Source: a bacterium
GTDB lineage: Bacteria; Bdellovibrionota; UBA2428
Assembly (NCBI GenBank): GCA_009991595.1
Contig: JAACVK010000033.1
Span: 1 to 64,000 of the forward strand
DNA: 64,000 nucleotides
Direction of reading: 5' to 3'
Shown here: piece after piece, positions 8,594 to 17,050 of the stretch
How the letters are laid out: each line of letters opens with the position of its first letter
Numbering within the stretch: position 1 is the stretch's first letter
Program-made: the position numbers and the translations under genes
Notes under the pieces: model-generated
Seen by the model: only the letters and a program-made list of their open reading frames with translations
Databases searched by the model: none
Told to the model about the DNA's origin: nothing

Positions 8594-10645
8594 ATGCGTA
8601 ATATTTTCGTCATCTTATCGGCAGCGCTGCTGTTCTCTTGCTCAACGGGCAACAAGCGAGGCGAGCAGATGCTTGCTCAGATTAAAATTGATTCTGAATC
8701 ACCGTTAATACCTTATCAATACGAAAGTGGTGAGATATTGGCGCTTTGTAATGCGGTTATCAGTAACACTCGAAGTCGTTTGGATGTGGTCGGAGGGCTG
8801 CATCAAGAAGCAAGAAATCCGGATAGCACTTTGTTGGCTATGGAAACAGCGATGTCTGACTTTGAGCAGATCACAGGACCTCTTTACTTCATGAAATATG
8901 TTCACCCAGACTCAAAGGTTCGCGACGAGTCTCTCGCCTGTGAAGAGCTGATTAATTCGTTCATGGTAGAGACCTCTACTAGAAAAGATCTCTATCTCGC
9001 TGTGAAAGATTTAAAGGGTCGTAATCCTCAAGAACAGTTCTTGTTGGCAGAGTCTATAAAGGGATTCGAACAGAGTGGTTTAAAATTGCCTGAGGATAAG
9101 CTTGCTCAGTTTAAAAAGGTGATGCAAGAGCTTTCGGATGTGAGCAGTAAGTTCCGAACAAATATTAGCGAAGATAAGAGAACTGTTTCTTTCACTAAAG
9201 AAGAGTTAAAAGGTGCTCCTGATGATTTCATAGGTCGATTGAATAAAGACGCAAACGGAAAATACATTGTAACAATGGCCTACCCAGACTTTTTTGCCGT
9301 AGTTGAAAATGTTTCTGTTTCGGCCACTAGAAAGAAGCTTACGACTGCTTTCTTGAATAAGGGGACGCCAGATAATATTCCGTTGTTGAAGAGGGCCATT
9401 GCTTTAAGGCAAGAAGCTGCAAGTCTTCTCGGTTATAACACTTGGGCTGATTATAAAACTGCTCACGGCCGTATGGCTACGAGTGGTAAAATGGTTTGGA
9501 GTTTTTTGAATCAGCTTCGATCAAAACTTAAAACCGGCGCAAGGCGTGATGTGGCAGGCTTGCTTGCTTTTAAAAAACAACTTGAGCCAGGTGCTACCAA
9601 GGTTGAATATTGGGATCTTCGATACTTGGAGAATCAGTATAAGAAGAAAAAATTTAGTGTGGACACCGAAAAGGTGCGTGAATATTTCCCAAGTGAGCGG
9701 GTAGTCGACAAGATGTTTGATATTTACTCTCAGTTGTTGGGAGTTCGTTTTGAGCGAGTCTTTGGCGCTAAAGTTTGGAATCCTGATGTGCAGCTTTATC
9801 GTGTTATTGAGAAAGGCTCCAAGAAGACGGTTGCCCATTTCTATACAGACTTCATTCCTCGCGAAGGAAAGTATAATCATGCGGCGGCTTTCCAATTGCG
9901 TTCTGGTCGACGTTTAGCCAATGGAAAGTATTTAGCCCCTGTGGCTTCCATTGTTGCAAACTTTAACCCTCCAACAAAAGATAAGCCCTCTTTGTTGAGC
10001 CATGATGAAGTTGAAACATTGTTTCATGAGTTTGGACACATCATGCACCAGACTTTAACCAAGGCTCCTTACGGAAGTCTTTCAGGCTCAAACGTGGCGC
10101 GAGACTTTGTGGAAGCTCCTTCGCAGATGTTGGAAGAGTGGGTTTGGTCACCGAAGATGCTTGCCACCCTCTCTGGGCATTACAAAGATCCACGAAAAAA
10201 GTTGCCCACTTCTTTGGTTCGTCAGATGATGCGAGCCAGGGATTACAATCAAGCGCTTTTTTATACCCGTCAGCTTTGGTTGGGCGCTGTGGATATGACC
10301 TACCATTCCAATCCACCGGCTGATATTGATACGACTGCCGTTCAGCAAAAGATCTATCAAGATATGGTGGGGGTTGAGCCCATTAAGGAAACTGCCTTTG
10401 AGGCTGGTTTTGGACACTTGATGGGCTACGATGCGGGCTACTATGGGTATCTGTGGTCCAAGGTGTATGCGATTGATATGTTTACACTTTTTGAGAAGAA
10501 TGGTCTGTTGAGCTCCAAAATTGGGGGTCGATACCGTAAAGAAATCCTGGAACCGGGCGGAATGAAGCCAGAGTTAGAGATGCTTAAAGGCTTTTTAGGA
10601 AGAGATCCGTCTCCCAAGCCTTTCTATAAGAAGTTAAACATCTAG
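8594..10645 (+). CDS. M3-family zinc metallopeptidase, lipoprotein
   Basis: This 683-residue peptidase of the thimet oligopeptidase/oligopeptidase F type has the zinc motif HEFGH at 478-482 followed by MHQ, and the downstream FVEAPSQMLEEW block that carries the third zinc ligand Glu. Such enzymes cut short peptides. The N-terminus (MRNIFVILSAALLFSCSTG) is a lipoprotein signal with Cys at about residue 16, so unlike most cytosolic relatives this one should be anchored in the envelope. A good ribosome site precedes the ATG. A terminator follows at 10675. Confidence 0.88.
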   Translation: MRNIFVILSAALLFSCSTGNKRGEQMLAQIKIDSESPLIPYQYESGEILALCNAVISNTRSRLDVVGGLHQEARNPDSTLLAMETAMSDFEQITGPLYFMKYVHPDSKVRDESLACEELINSFMVETSTRKDLYLAVKDLKGRNPQEQFLLAESIKGFEQSGLKLPEDKLAQFKKVMQELSDVSSKFRTNISEDKRTVSFTKEELKGAPDDFIGRLNKDANGKYIVTMAYPDFFAVVENVSVSATRKKLTTAFLNKGTPDNIPLLKRAIALRQEAASLLGYNTWADYKTAHGRMATSGKMVWSFLNQLRSKLKTGARRDVAGLLAFKKQLEPGATKVEYWDLRYLENQYKKKKFSVDTEKVREYFPSERVVDKMFDIYSQLLGVRFERVFGAKVWNPDVQLYRVIEKGSKKTVAHFYTDFIPREGKYNHAAAFQLRSGRRLANGKYLAPVASIVANFNPPTKDKPSLLSHDEVETLFHEFGHIMHQTLTKAPYGSLSGSNVARDFVEAPSQMLEEWVWSPKMLATLSGHYKDPRKKLPTSLVRQMMRARDYNQALFYTRQLWLGAVDMTYHSNPPADIDTTAVQQKIYQDMVGVEPIKETAFEAGFGHLMGYDAGYYGYLWSKVYAIDMFTLFEKNGLLSSKIGGRYRKEILEPGGMKPELEMLKGFLGRDPSPKPFYKKLNI

Positions 10646-10674
10646 GGATAAATCGACTTTTTTATCCTTTTATG

Positions 10675-10705
10675 ACGGAGATCAGCTTTGCTGGTCTCCG
10701 TTTTT
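10675..10705 (+). terminator. Rho-independent terminator of the M3 peptidase gene
   Basis: A 12-base stem (10675-10686 with 10690-10701, one G-U pair in RNA) with a TTT loop is followed by a run of T. It lies 29 bases after the M3 peptidase stop. Confidence 0.85.
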
Positions 10706-10747
10706 ATTGCCAAATTTAAAACACCTAGCTAAACCCTTTCTCTAATC

Positions 10748-11620
10748 ATGGAGCTAGTTGATCAAAACATTCTGAATGTGGCGGGGTATCGCTTTTTTAA
10801 ACTTTCCAATCCCCAAGAAGTCAGGGAGTCCTTAAAGACATTTTCTAGAGAGTTGGGGGTTAAGGGAACTGTTTTGCTAGGGCCCGAAGGTGTTAACCTA
10901 ATGATTGCCGGAACTCCTGAGCAAATTAAGATTTTTCAAAAGCATTTGCATGAAGAGTTAAAATTTCCTCTTTTTGAATATAAAAAGAGTTGGTCTAATC
11001 GCCAGCCATTCTCAAGGATGCTTGTTAAGGTGAAGCCTGAAATTGTGACCACTGGTCATGAAGACATCAATCCGGCTGATTTCACTGGAAGTTATTTGTC
11101 TCCAAAAGAACTAAAAAAGTGGCTCGACGAAGAGCGAGACATTGTTTTCTTGGACACCCGCAATGACTACGAAGTTCATCTTGGCAAATTCTCAAAAGCC
11201 CAAGATTTAGAGGTAAAGTCTTTTAGGGATTTCCTTTCTAAAGTGGGAAGTTTCCCTGAAGCGATTAAGAAAAAGCCTGTTGTGACCTATTGCACCGGTG
11301 GCATTCGCTGTGAAAAGGCGACTGCCATCATGTTGAAGAAACAAGGGTTTGAAGAAGTCTATCAACTCGAAGGTGGAATCTTAAAGTATTTTGAAGATTG
11401 TGGAAAGGAGCACTGGCAAGGTGAGTGTTTTGTTTTTGATAGAAGGGTGGGGGTTGACCCTTCCTTAAAAGAAACCGAAACTTTACAGTGCTACGCTTGC
11501 CGCTCGCCGATCGTAAAAGAAGATCAAAAGAGTGAGTATTATGTTCCTGAGAAATCTTGCCCCTATTGCAAGCGGATGAAAAAGTCAGACCTTGTAGAAG
11601 ATTCTATTGTTCAAAATTAA
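10748..11620 (+). CDS. trhO: tRNA uridine(34) hydroxylase (rhodanese-like, TrhO/YceA)
   Basis: This 290-residue protein has an N-terminal acylphosphatase-like segment (GTVLLGPEGVNLMIAG), a rhodanese domain with the active-site loop CTGGIRCEKA (Cys at about 182 and 188) and a C-terminal Cys-rich tail (CYACRSPI and CPYCKR). This is the layout of TrhO, which hydroxylates uridine 34 of certain tRNAs on the way to cmo5U or mcmo5U. It is monocistronic, between a terminator and a convergent gene that ends 16 bases away. Confidence 0.88.
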   Translation: MELVDQNILNVAGYRFFKLSNPQEVRESLKTFSRELGVKGTVLLGPEGVNLMIAGTPEQIKIFQKHLHEELKFPLFEYKKSWSNRQPFSRMLVKVKPEIVTTGHEDINPADFTGSYLSPKELKKWLDEERDIVFLDTRNDYEVHLGKFSKAQDLEVKSFRDFLSKVGSFPEAIKKKPVVTYCTGGIRCEKATAIMLKKQGFEEVYQLEGGILKYFEDCGKEHWQGECFVFDRRVGVDPSLKETETLQCYACRSPIVKEDQKSEYYVPEKSCPYCKRMKKSDLVEDSIVQN

Positions 11621-11636
11621 AGGCAGTTGTTCTTCG

Positions 11637-12389
11637 TTATTTCTTTTTAAAGATTAAGCCAAGGGCTCGTTGGCACGCATCTAGATAGTCTCCTATCTTA
11701 GCCTTTGGTGTGGGTTCTGAGTAAAGCGATTGATCTTTTATGTAGATTAAAACACTTGGGTGGAGAAAGTCGGCGGCTGCTTCATAGTCCTTGTTTTGTA
11801 AGGCGTTTCTAAGTTCTGTAGACCGCACATCACCTTTGGTGGGGATGTGGAGCTTTTCTGCGGGCTTAAAAGCAAAACGATTGGGCAATGCCTCTAGTTC
11901 ATTGGGGTTTGTAGAGACAATAAGCCAAGAGTTGACATTCTGAAAAACACCTCCAATCTGAGTGATTCTTGATTTGGCGGCGTCCGCTCCGATAACGGCT
12001 GTTATCTCTGTAGTGGGATTCAGTCCTTGTAAGAATTTTAATGCGTTCGAGGCCAAAGGAGCGCGAAGGTCTTGATAGTTGTCGACGACGATAATTTTAG
12101 GGTGATTACTATAGGCTAACTGAAGCACGGCTAAGCGATCGCGAATATCTAGCGCAAAAGGCTTATGGACTGGAATATCGTTTGGAAGAACAACGATGTA
12201 ATCAACGTCTTCTCTAGCGGCGACTCCTTCAAAGATCTCGTCATGGCGTCTGTGAGGGGGGCTGAAGGTGCCTGTGATGACGGCGACTCGTGCGTCTTCT
12301 TTTAGCTCTAGCTTCGAAAGTAGGGCGGCCTCTGTATAGGAAGATGTCAGCCAGCTCAGCGCCAGAATGATGTGTAGGGCCTTGAGCAT
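11637..12389 (-). CDS. NadD-like nucleotidyltransferase with a signal peptide
   Basis: A 250-residue protein with the nucleotidylyltransferase fold: GTFSPPHRRH at about 40-49 (a variant of the T/HxGH ATP site) and a late RSTELRNAL block matching the ISST-x-x-R motif. NadD-type enzymes adenylate nicotinate mononucleotide in the cytosol. Here the first 21 residues (MLKALHIILALSWLTSSYTEA) form a clear hydrophobic signal sequence, so the protein should be exported. The substrate is therefore open. It is divergent from the glycerophosphodiesterase gene and convergent with trhO. Confidence 0.65.
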   Translation of the reverse strand: MLKALHIILALSWLTSSYTEAALLSKLELKEDARVAVITGTFSPPHRRHDEIFEGVAAREDVDYIVVLPNDIPVHKPFALDIRDRLAVLQLAYSNHPKIIVVDNYQDLRAPLASNALKFLQGLNPTTEITAVIGADAAKSRITQIGGVFQNVNSWLIVSTNPNELEALPNRFAFKPAEKLHIPTKGDVRSTELRNALQNKDYEAAADFLHPSVLIYIKDQSLYSEPTPKAKIGDYLDACQRALGLIFKKK

Positions 12390-12464
12390 GGGTTTGGATC
12401 CTATATTTTAACTTTCCCCTTATCAAGAGAGTATTAATTGAGTAATAAGGTTTTAGGGCAAGGT

Positions 12465-12469
12465 GGAGG
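12465..12469 (+). promoter_or_regulatory. Ribosome binding site supporting a TTG start
   Basis: GGAGG six bases before the TTG at 12476. No ATG or GTG lies nearby in this frame, and the residues that follow the TTG form a signal peptide, so the site decides the start. Confidence 0.75.
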
Positions 12470-12475
12470 TTTATT

Positions 12476-13345
12476 TTGAAAACACAATTATTTTTTTTAG
12501 CGTTGTTAGGAGGGACTTTTGTTTCTAACTCCAAAGAATTTCATGTGCAGGCACATCGTGGAGCTAGTGGACAACTTTTAGAGAATACGACTGCGGCTGT
12601 TCTTGAGGCTGCAAAATTGGGAGCCGATAGCATCGAGATCGATGTTCACTTAACCAGAGATGGTGATCTCGTTGTGTTTCATGATTTTGTTTTGACTAAG
12701 GGATGTTGTTACAAGGAGGATCCTGGGAAGCCTAATCAGAAAGACTTACTAATATTAGATCAATCCACTAAAGAAGTTACTTCTTATAATGTTTTGCCAT
12801 CCTTTTCCAAGAGAATGAATGATCCCTATCCTGGCGCTAAAGAGAAAAAGTATCCTTTGCCAACCTTGCAATCGATGATCGATGAACTTGATAAGCTAGA
12901 AAAAACCTTGGGACGTAAAGTTGTAATGGACATCGAGATTAAGAGCAATGTGGAGCATCCGAAGGAATCAGCCTCTCCCAAAGAGCTGGCTATGAAGATA
13001 AATGATTTCTTGCTTAAGAATAAAAAGGTTTCTCAGTATTTAGTTCGTTCTTTTGATTTAAGGGTTTTGAAAGAGATTCAGAAGATGAATCCCAAGGTAA
13101 GAATCGCCGTTTTGTCGGATGATGATGTTGCTGATTATGTTAAACATGCCGAGGGAATTCATGCGGAAATCTTAGCGCCTAACGCTAAGGTCCTTAGTCA
13201 AAAGAACATCGCTCGAGCTCATGCCAAGGGTTTTAAGGTTATCCCATGGACGGTTAATGATCCTGCCTTAATCAATAAGCTGCGTAAACTCGGTGTGGAT
13301 GGCGTGACGACCGATCACCCCAAAAGAGTGATGAATCTTCGTTAA
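12476..13345 (+). CDS. Secreted glycerophosphodiester phosphodiesterase
   Basis: This 289-residue TIM-barrel enzyme releases glycerol-3-phosphate from deacylated phospholipids. Motifs: HRGASG with His at 27, EN at 36-37, EIDVHLTRDG with Glu54 and Asp56, and FHD at 68-70. Near the C-terminus, VIPWTVND and GVDGVTTDHP are typical. A short hydrophobic N-terminus (about residues 1-18) looks like a Sec signal, so the enzyme should act in the periplasm or outside. The start is a TTG with a strong Shine-Dalgarno sequence. Confidence 0.88.
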   Translation: MKTQLFFLALLGGTFVSNSKEFHVQAHRGASGQLLENTTAAVLEAAKLGADSIEIDVHLTRDGDLVVFHDFVLTKGCCYKEDPGKPNQKDLLILDQSTKEVTSYNVLPSFSKRMNDPYPGAKEKKYPLPTLQSMIDELDKLEKTLGRKVVMDIEIKSNVEHPKESASPKELAMKINDFLLKNKKVSQYLVRSFDLRVLKEIQKMNPKVRIAVLSDDDVADYVKHAEGIHAEILAPNAKVLSQKNIARAHAKGFKVIPWTVNDPALINKLRKLGVDGVTTDHPKRVMNLR

Positions 13346-13414
13346 GTCGAAAGTGTCAAAACCTTTTCGCCTTTGATCGAGAATTTTGATTCGAAGTGAT
13401 TCAAAATAGAGGGA

Positions 13415-13747
13415 ATGAAAACACTTCCGTTCTTTTTTATCCTTCTTCTATCTCTTCAATCTAATGCGGTCGTTTTGATGTGTGAAGGGCGTAGCTCATT
13501 GGAGCTTGTCTTTAAGTCCGAGGTAGAGGTTTCTCTTGGAGAGAAGGTTCCTGTGTCTAATCTCAATCATTTAGATGTCTATTTGAGTTCTCACGAAAAC
13601 AAGATGTTTGAGTTGGAGATCTACGACTCTATGGCTCCTGCCAGACATTACGCTAGCGCTCGAATGACCAAGCACGGTGACGAGTTGTCTTGGGCGCTTT
13701 GGAGTCGAGATTACTTGCTAGACGTTTCCTGCGTTCTTCCTAAATAG
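13415..13747 (+). CDS. Small secreted protein, unknown function
   Basis: A 110-residue protein with a clean signal peptide (about residues 1-18) and two cysteines in the mature part (CEG near residue 23 and CVLP at the end), which may form a disulphide. An AGAGGG ribosome site precedes the ATG. No family recognised. It ends ten bases before the convergent gene at 13757. Confidence 0.55.
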   Translation: MKTLPFFFILLLSLQSNAVVLMCEGRSSLELVFKSEVEVSLGEKVPVSNLNHLDVYLSSHENKMFELEIYDSMAPARHYASARMTKHGDELSWALWSRDYLLDVSCVLPK

Positions 13748-13756
13748 ATTCAGAAT

Positions 13757-14239
13757 CTAGAATGGCGAAAGAATATCTGCTTGCAGGTATATCTGGCCGT
13801 CTTCGCCTGAACAGGAACTCATAAGTTGTTTGTTACGGGTTTCGAAGAAGGGGAGGAGTCGGTCCGTGAGCGAGGTGTAAAATCCACAGAGCTGATTGCT
13901 GCTAAAGGATAGTGACTTCCAGCTGGCTTGGATGGGGCTGCTCAATTCAGTTCTTTTTAAGCTGAGTTGATCAAATTGAAGCCATAAGCGAACTTCGGGG
14001 ATTCCCCGGCCTTGGTTGTCTTCACAGAACAGGGCGATGTTTTGCGCTTCAAACATTTCTAAAACTCTTTCAACAATTGGTTCTGCACTTCTGCAGCCCC
14101 ACCAAGGATTGCGAGCTTGAAGTCGATAGTTGAAGTGAACGCTTTGACTGGACCATTCGGCTTCAAGAGCCTTTGAAGGAAGGCTTCCCCAGAAAAGAAG
14201 AGCGAATAAAATGAAGCTAAAGAGGGGGTGGTATTTCAT
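13757..14239 (-). CDS. Secreted Cys-containing protein, unknown function
   Basis: A 160-residue protein with an N-terminal signal peptide (about 1-24) and four cysteines in the mature chain (GCR, FCED, LCGF and SCSG regions), consistent with disulphides in the periplasm. No catalytic motif or family recognised. It is convergent with the small secreted gene at 13415. Confidence 0.5.
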   Translation of the reverse strand: MKYHPLFSFILFALLFWGSLPSKALEAEWSSQSVHFNYRLQARNPWWGCRSAEPIVERVLEMFEAQNIALFCEDNQGRGIPEVRLWLQFDQLSLKRTELSSPIQASWKSLSFSSNQLCGFYTSLTDRLLPFFETRNKQLMSSCSGEDGQIYLQADILSPF

Positions 14240-14400
14240 GGGGCCATTCTAAGAACTTTTCTGAGTAAAGAAAGTTTTTGCAGGGTTCTACTGTATATTC
14301 ACATGCGCAGTGTGACAACTGACACTTGTATCGGGCATTTGCCAGCCTCTTTGGCTGCAGCTTTCGTTAGGTCTTGCTAAAACCTAAGTTAGGGGACTTT

Positions 14401-15291
14401 ATGGGCCAAAGCTTGGAAATGTTACTTTTGCTAGTGATGTTGTTTTTGTTGATGTTGGGTATGGGGGCAACTCTCACCTTGTCTGACTTTCGCTCCGTGC
14501 TCAAGCACCCTAAAGCATTTCTGATCGGGCTGGGGTCTCAGTTTGTTTGGATGCCGGCTGTAGCTTTTACGCTGTGTTACTTTTTAGATCTTTCTCCGGC
14601 TGTGGCAATCGGCTTGATCATGTTGGGTTGCACGCCTGGGGGAACAACCTCTAACCTGTTTAGCTACTTCGCAAAAGGAGATGTGGCCTTGAGTATTTCA
14701 ATGACTGTGGCTTCTACGTTTTTAGCTAGCTTCTTAATGCCTTTTTTGATGTTTATATACGCGGCACCGTTTACAGATGAGGTAATCGTGATCCCTTACT
14801 CTAAGATTGTAGTTACAATGCTATTAGTTTTGCTTCCAGTGGGTTTAGGCGTTTTCGTGCGACATAAGAGTGTAGATTTGGCAAAGAAAGTTGAAAAAAC
14901 TGGGAGCATGATGGGGGTTCTTGTTATCGCGTTTGTGATCGTTTCTTGGATGCCCAAAAACCGGGACTTACTTTCTGCAGCTGGGGCCCAAGCCTATTGG
15001 GCCGCAATCTTACAGGCAGGATTGGGTTTTAGCTTGGGCTTCTTTTTTTCGAAGTCTTTGGGGCTTGGGCGCAAGGCCGCTAGAACTGTTTCTCTGGAAA
15101 CTGGGGTTCAGAATACAACGTTAACGCTTTCTATTTTAATGTTGAGTTTTCCCGAGCAGAAGGCTGTCTTGTTAATTCCTATGCTTTTTGCATTTTTGGT
15201 GATTGTTATGGCAAGCATCCTTACTTTGACTTTTCGTCTTCAAGATAAATATTTATTGACGGATAAGATGCCTGAAGGAGCTGAGGCATGA
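14401..15291 (+). CDS. BASS-family (bile acid:sodium symporter-like) transporter
   Basis: A 296-residue membrane protein with about nine or ten hydrophobic segments. The conserved CTPGGTTSNLFSYFAKGD region and a late LETGVQNTTL block are BASS-family signatures around the crossed helices that bind sodium. Members import bile acids, pantoate, pyruvate or related organic anions; the substrate here is unknown. I chose the ATG at 14401 because AGGGGA lies just before it; a TTG at 14374 is in frame. Its stop overlaps the ATG of the acyl-CoA ligase (ATGA), so uptake of an organic acid and its activation may be linked (inference). Confidence 0.8.
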   Translation: MGQSLEMLLLLVMLFLLMLGMGATLTLSDFRSVLKHPKAFLIGLGSQFVWMPAVAFTLCYFLDLSPAVAIGLIMLGCTPGGTTSNLFSYFAKGDVALSISMTVASTFLASFLMPFLMFIYAAPFTDEVIVIPYSKIVVTMLLVLLPVGLGVFVRHKSVDLAKKVEKTGSMMGVLVIAFVIVSWMPKNRDLLSAAGAQAYWAAILQAGLGFSLGFFFSKSLGLGRKAARTVSLETGVQNTTLTLSILMLSFPEQKAVLLIPMLFAFLVIVMASILTLTFRLQDKYLLTDKMPEGAEA

Positions 15292-17048
15292 GTGATTGTC
15301 TTTTAACGGATCTCGTTGACTGGAAAAAGAGTGAACCTTCGGCCATAGCTCTGGCTCAAAAGGGTTCCGATGGAAACTGGTCGACGCTTTCGACAACAGA
15401 TTATGCAAAGAAGGTAGGCCAAGTTGCCTGTTCCCTCGAATCTTTAGGGTGGAGGCCTGGAGACAGAGCTTTGATTCTTGCGAGAAATTGCCCTGAATGG
15501 TTGTTTGTTGATCTTGGGGTAGGTTTAGCTAAGGGGATTTGTGGCGGGCTTTACAATAATTCTTCACTTGATGATTTTTATCACGTCTTTCAACTGGTTA
15601 AGCCCAGGATCTTGTTTGTTGAGGACGCGGATGCTTTTGCCCGTATCCCAATTGCTTCCACTAAGAGCGTAGAAAGAATTGTGACTTTTCGTGGAGAGGC
15701 TGACTTTGACGATCGAGCTATGAGCTTCGAAGTCTTTTTGTCTCTAGGAAAGAGTGTTCGGAAGTGCTTTGAAGATCTTGTAAATGGGTTTGATTCTTCG
15801 CAACCTTCTTTCATTGTGTTCACTTCTGGGACGACGGGGGCTCCAAAGGCGGCGCTGCTTTCTCATGACAACATTTACTTTGCAGCTAGCTGCTATCGGA
15901 ATCGTTGGAATGCTCCTGCTGAAGGTAAGTTGTATTCTTTTCTCCCGGCGAGCCATGTTGCCGAGAAGGTTTATAGTTTGGGTCACGGATTACATTTTCG
16001 TTATCCAGTGTATTTTGCTTCCGATCTAACAAATGTTTTGGCAGAGATGCGCGAAGTTCAGCCTCTGGCATTTTTGGCCACTCCACGTATTTGGCAAAAG
16101 ATAATGGAAAAAGTTCAATTGGGCTTGAGCCGGGTGAATTCTGGTGTAGCTGCCAAGCTGCTAAAGCAAGCTCGGAGTTTGAGTGTTGAAAGTATAGAAC
16201 AACGCTTTCGTGGTCAGAAGCTTCCCTTATTCAAAAGGATCTACTTTGCTTACCTCGACAAAAAGATTCTACTTCCCATCCGAACGAAGCTGGGGCTTTC
16301 TAAGACGATTAAAGCAGTTAGCGGCGCTGCAGCTCTTCCGGAGAACGTTCGGCATTTTTTTAGAGGTTTGGGAATTAATATCATTGAGGCTTATGGGCAG
16401 ACCGAGTCTTCGGGAATTCTTTCTGGCCAGTTGGGCGATGAGGATTGCGCAGGAACTATAGGATTTCCTGTTCCAGAGCTTGAGGTTAAGATTTCAGAAG
16501 AGGGCGAGTTGATGACGAAAGGGAGGCACGTTTTTTGTGGTTACTTAGACAGTCAAAGCGCCACAGACGAGGTTCTCAAAGAAGGGTGGCTTCACACGGG
16601 AGATTTGGCCGAGTGGAATGCAAATGGGCAGATTGTTTTTATTGGGCGAAGGCGAGATATCATTAAACCATTAGAAGGAAAAATGATTGCCCCCACAAAG
16701 ATTGAAGCCAAGTTGATGCTTTCAGAGGTTATTTCTCAAGCGGTCGTGTTTGGAGACGGGGAAAAGTTTTTAATTGCACTTCTAAGTCCGGACTTGAGCC
16801 GTCCGTCTACGAAGGAACAGCTAAACTTAGAGATTTCCAATTTTGTCAGGACACTTAATAGGAGTTTGGCTCGACATGAGCGCATTCAAAAATACTTAGT
16901 TTTGGATCGTGAGTTTAGCATGGAAAATGGAGAGTTGACTCCAACTTTGAAGACTAAGCGCTACGCGATCAAGCAGAACTTTAAACCCGAGATTGAGAGA
17001 ATGTATGGTCGAAACTCGGACTTAGAGGGTGGGTCTCTATACTTGTAG
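15288..17048 (+). CDS. AMP-binding long-chain acyl-CoA ligase-like protein
   Basis: A 586-residue adenylate-forming enzyme with FTSGTTGAPK (about 178-187), the EAYGQTESSG motif, TGDLAEW and GRRRDIIKPLEG. It is closest in pattern to the long-chain FadD15-type ligases, which activate fatty acids to acyl-CoA. Translationally coupled to the BASS transporter gene by a four-base overlap. It ends two bases before a convergent gene. Confidence 0.82.
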   Translation: MSDCLLTDLVDWKKSEPSAIALAQKGSDGNWSTLSTTDYAKKVGQVACSLESLGWRPGDRALILARNCPEWLFVDLGVGLAKGICGGLYNNSSLDDFYHVFQLVKPRILFVEDADAFARIPIASTKSVERIVTFRGEADFDDRAMSFEVFLSLGKSVRKCFEDLVNGFDSSQPSFIVFTSGTTGAPKAALLSHDNIYFAASCYRNRWNAPAEGKLYSFLPASHVAEKVYSLGHGLHFRYPVYFASDLTNVLAEMREVQPLAFLATPRIWQKIMEKVQLGLSRVNSGVAAKLLKQARSLSVESIEQRFRGQKLPLFKRIYFAYLDKKILLPIRTKLGLSKTIKAVSGAAALPENVRHFFRGLGINIIEAYGQTESSGILSGQLGDEDCAGTIGFPVPELEVKISEEGELMTKGRHVFCGYLDSQSATDEVLKEGWLHTGDLAEWNANGQIVFIGRRRDIIKPLEGKMIAPTKIEAKLMLSEVISQAVVFGDGEKFLIALLSPDLSRPSTKEQLNLEISNFVRTLNRSLARHERIQKYLVLDREFSMENGELTPTLKTKRYAIKQNFKPEIERMYGRNSDLEGGSLYL

Positions 17049-17050
17049 CC

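Noticed and set aside
14304-14335. AGTGT and ACACT inverted repeat upstream of the BASS gene as an operator
   Set aside because: The arms are only five bases, and nothing else supports it.
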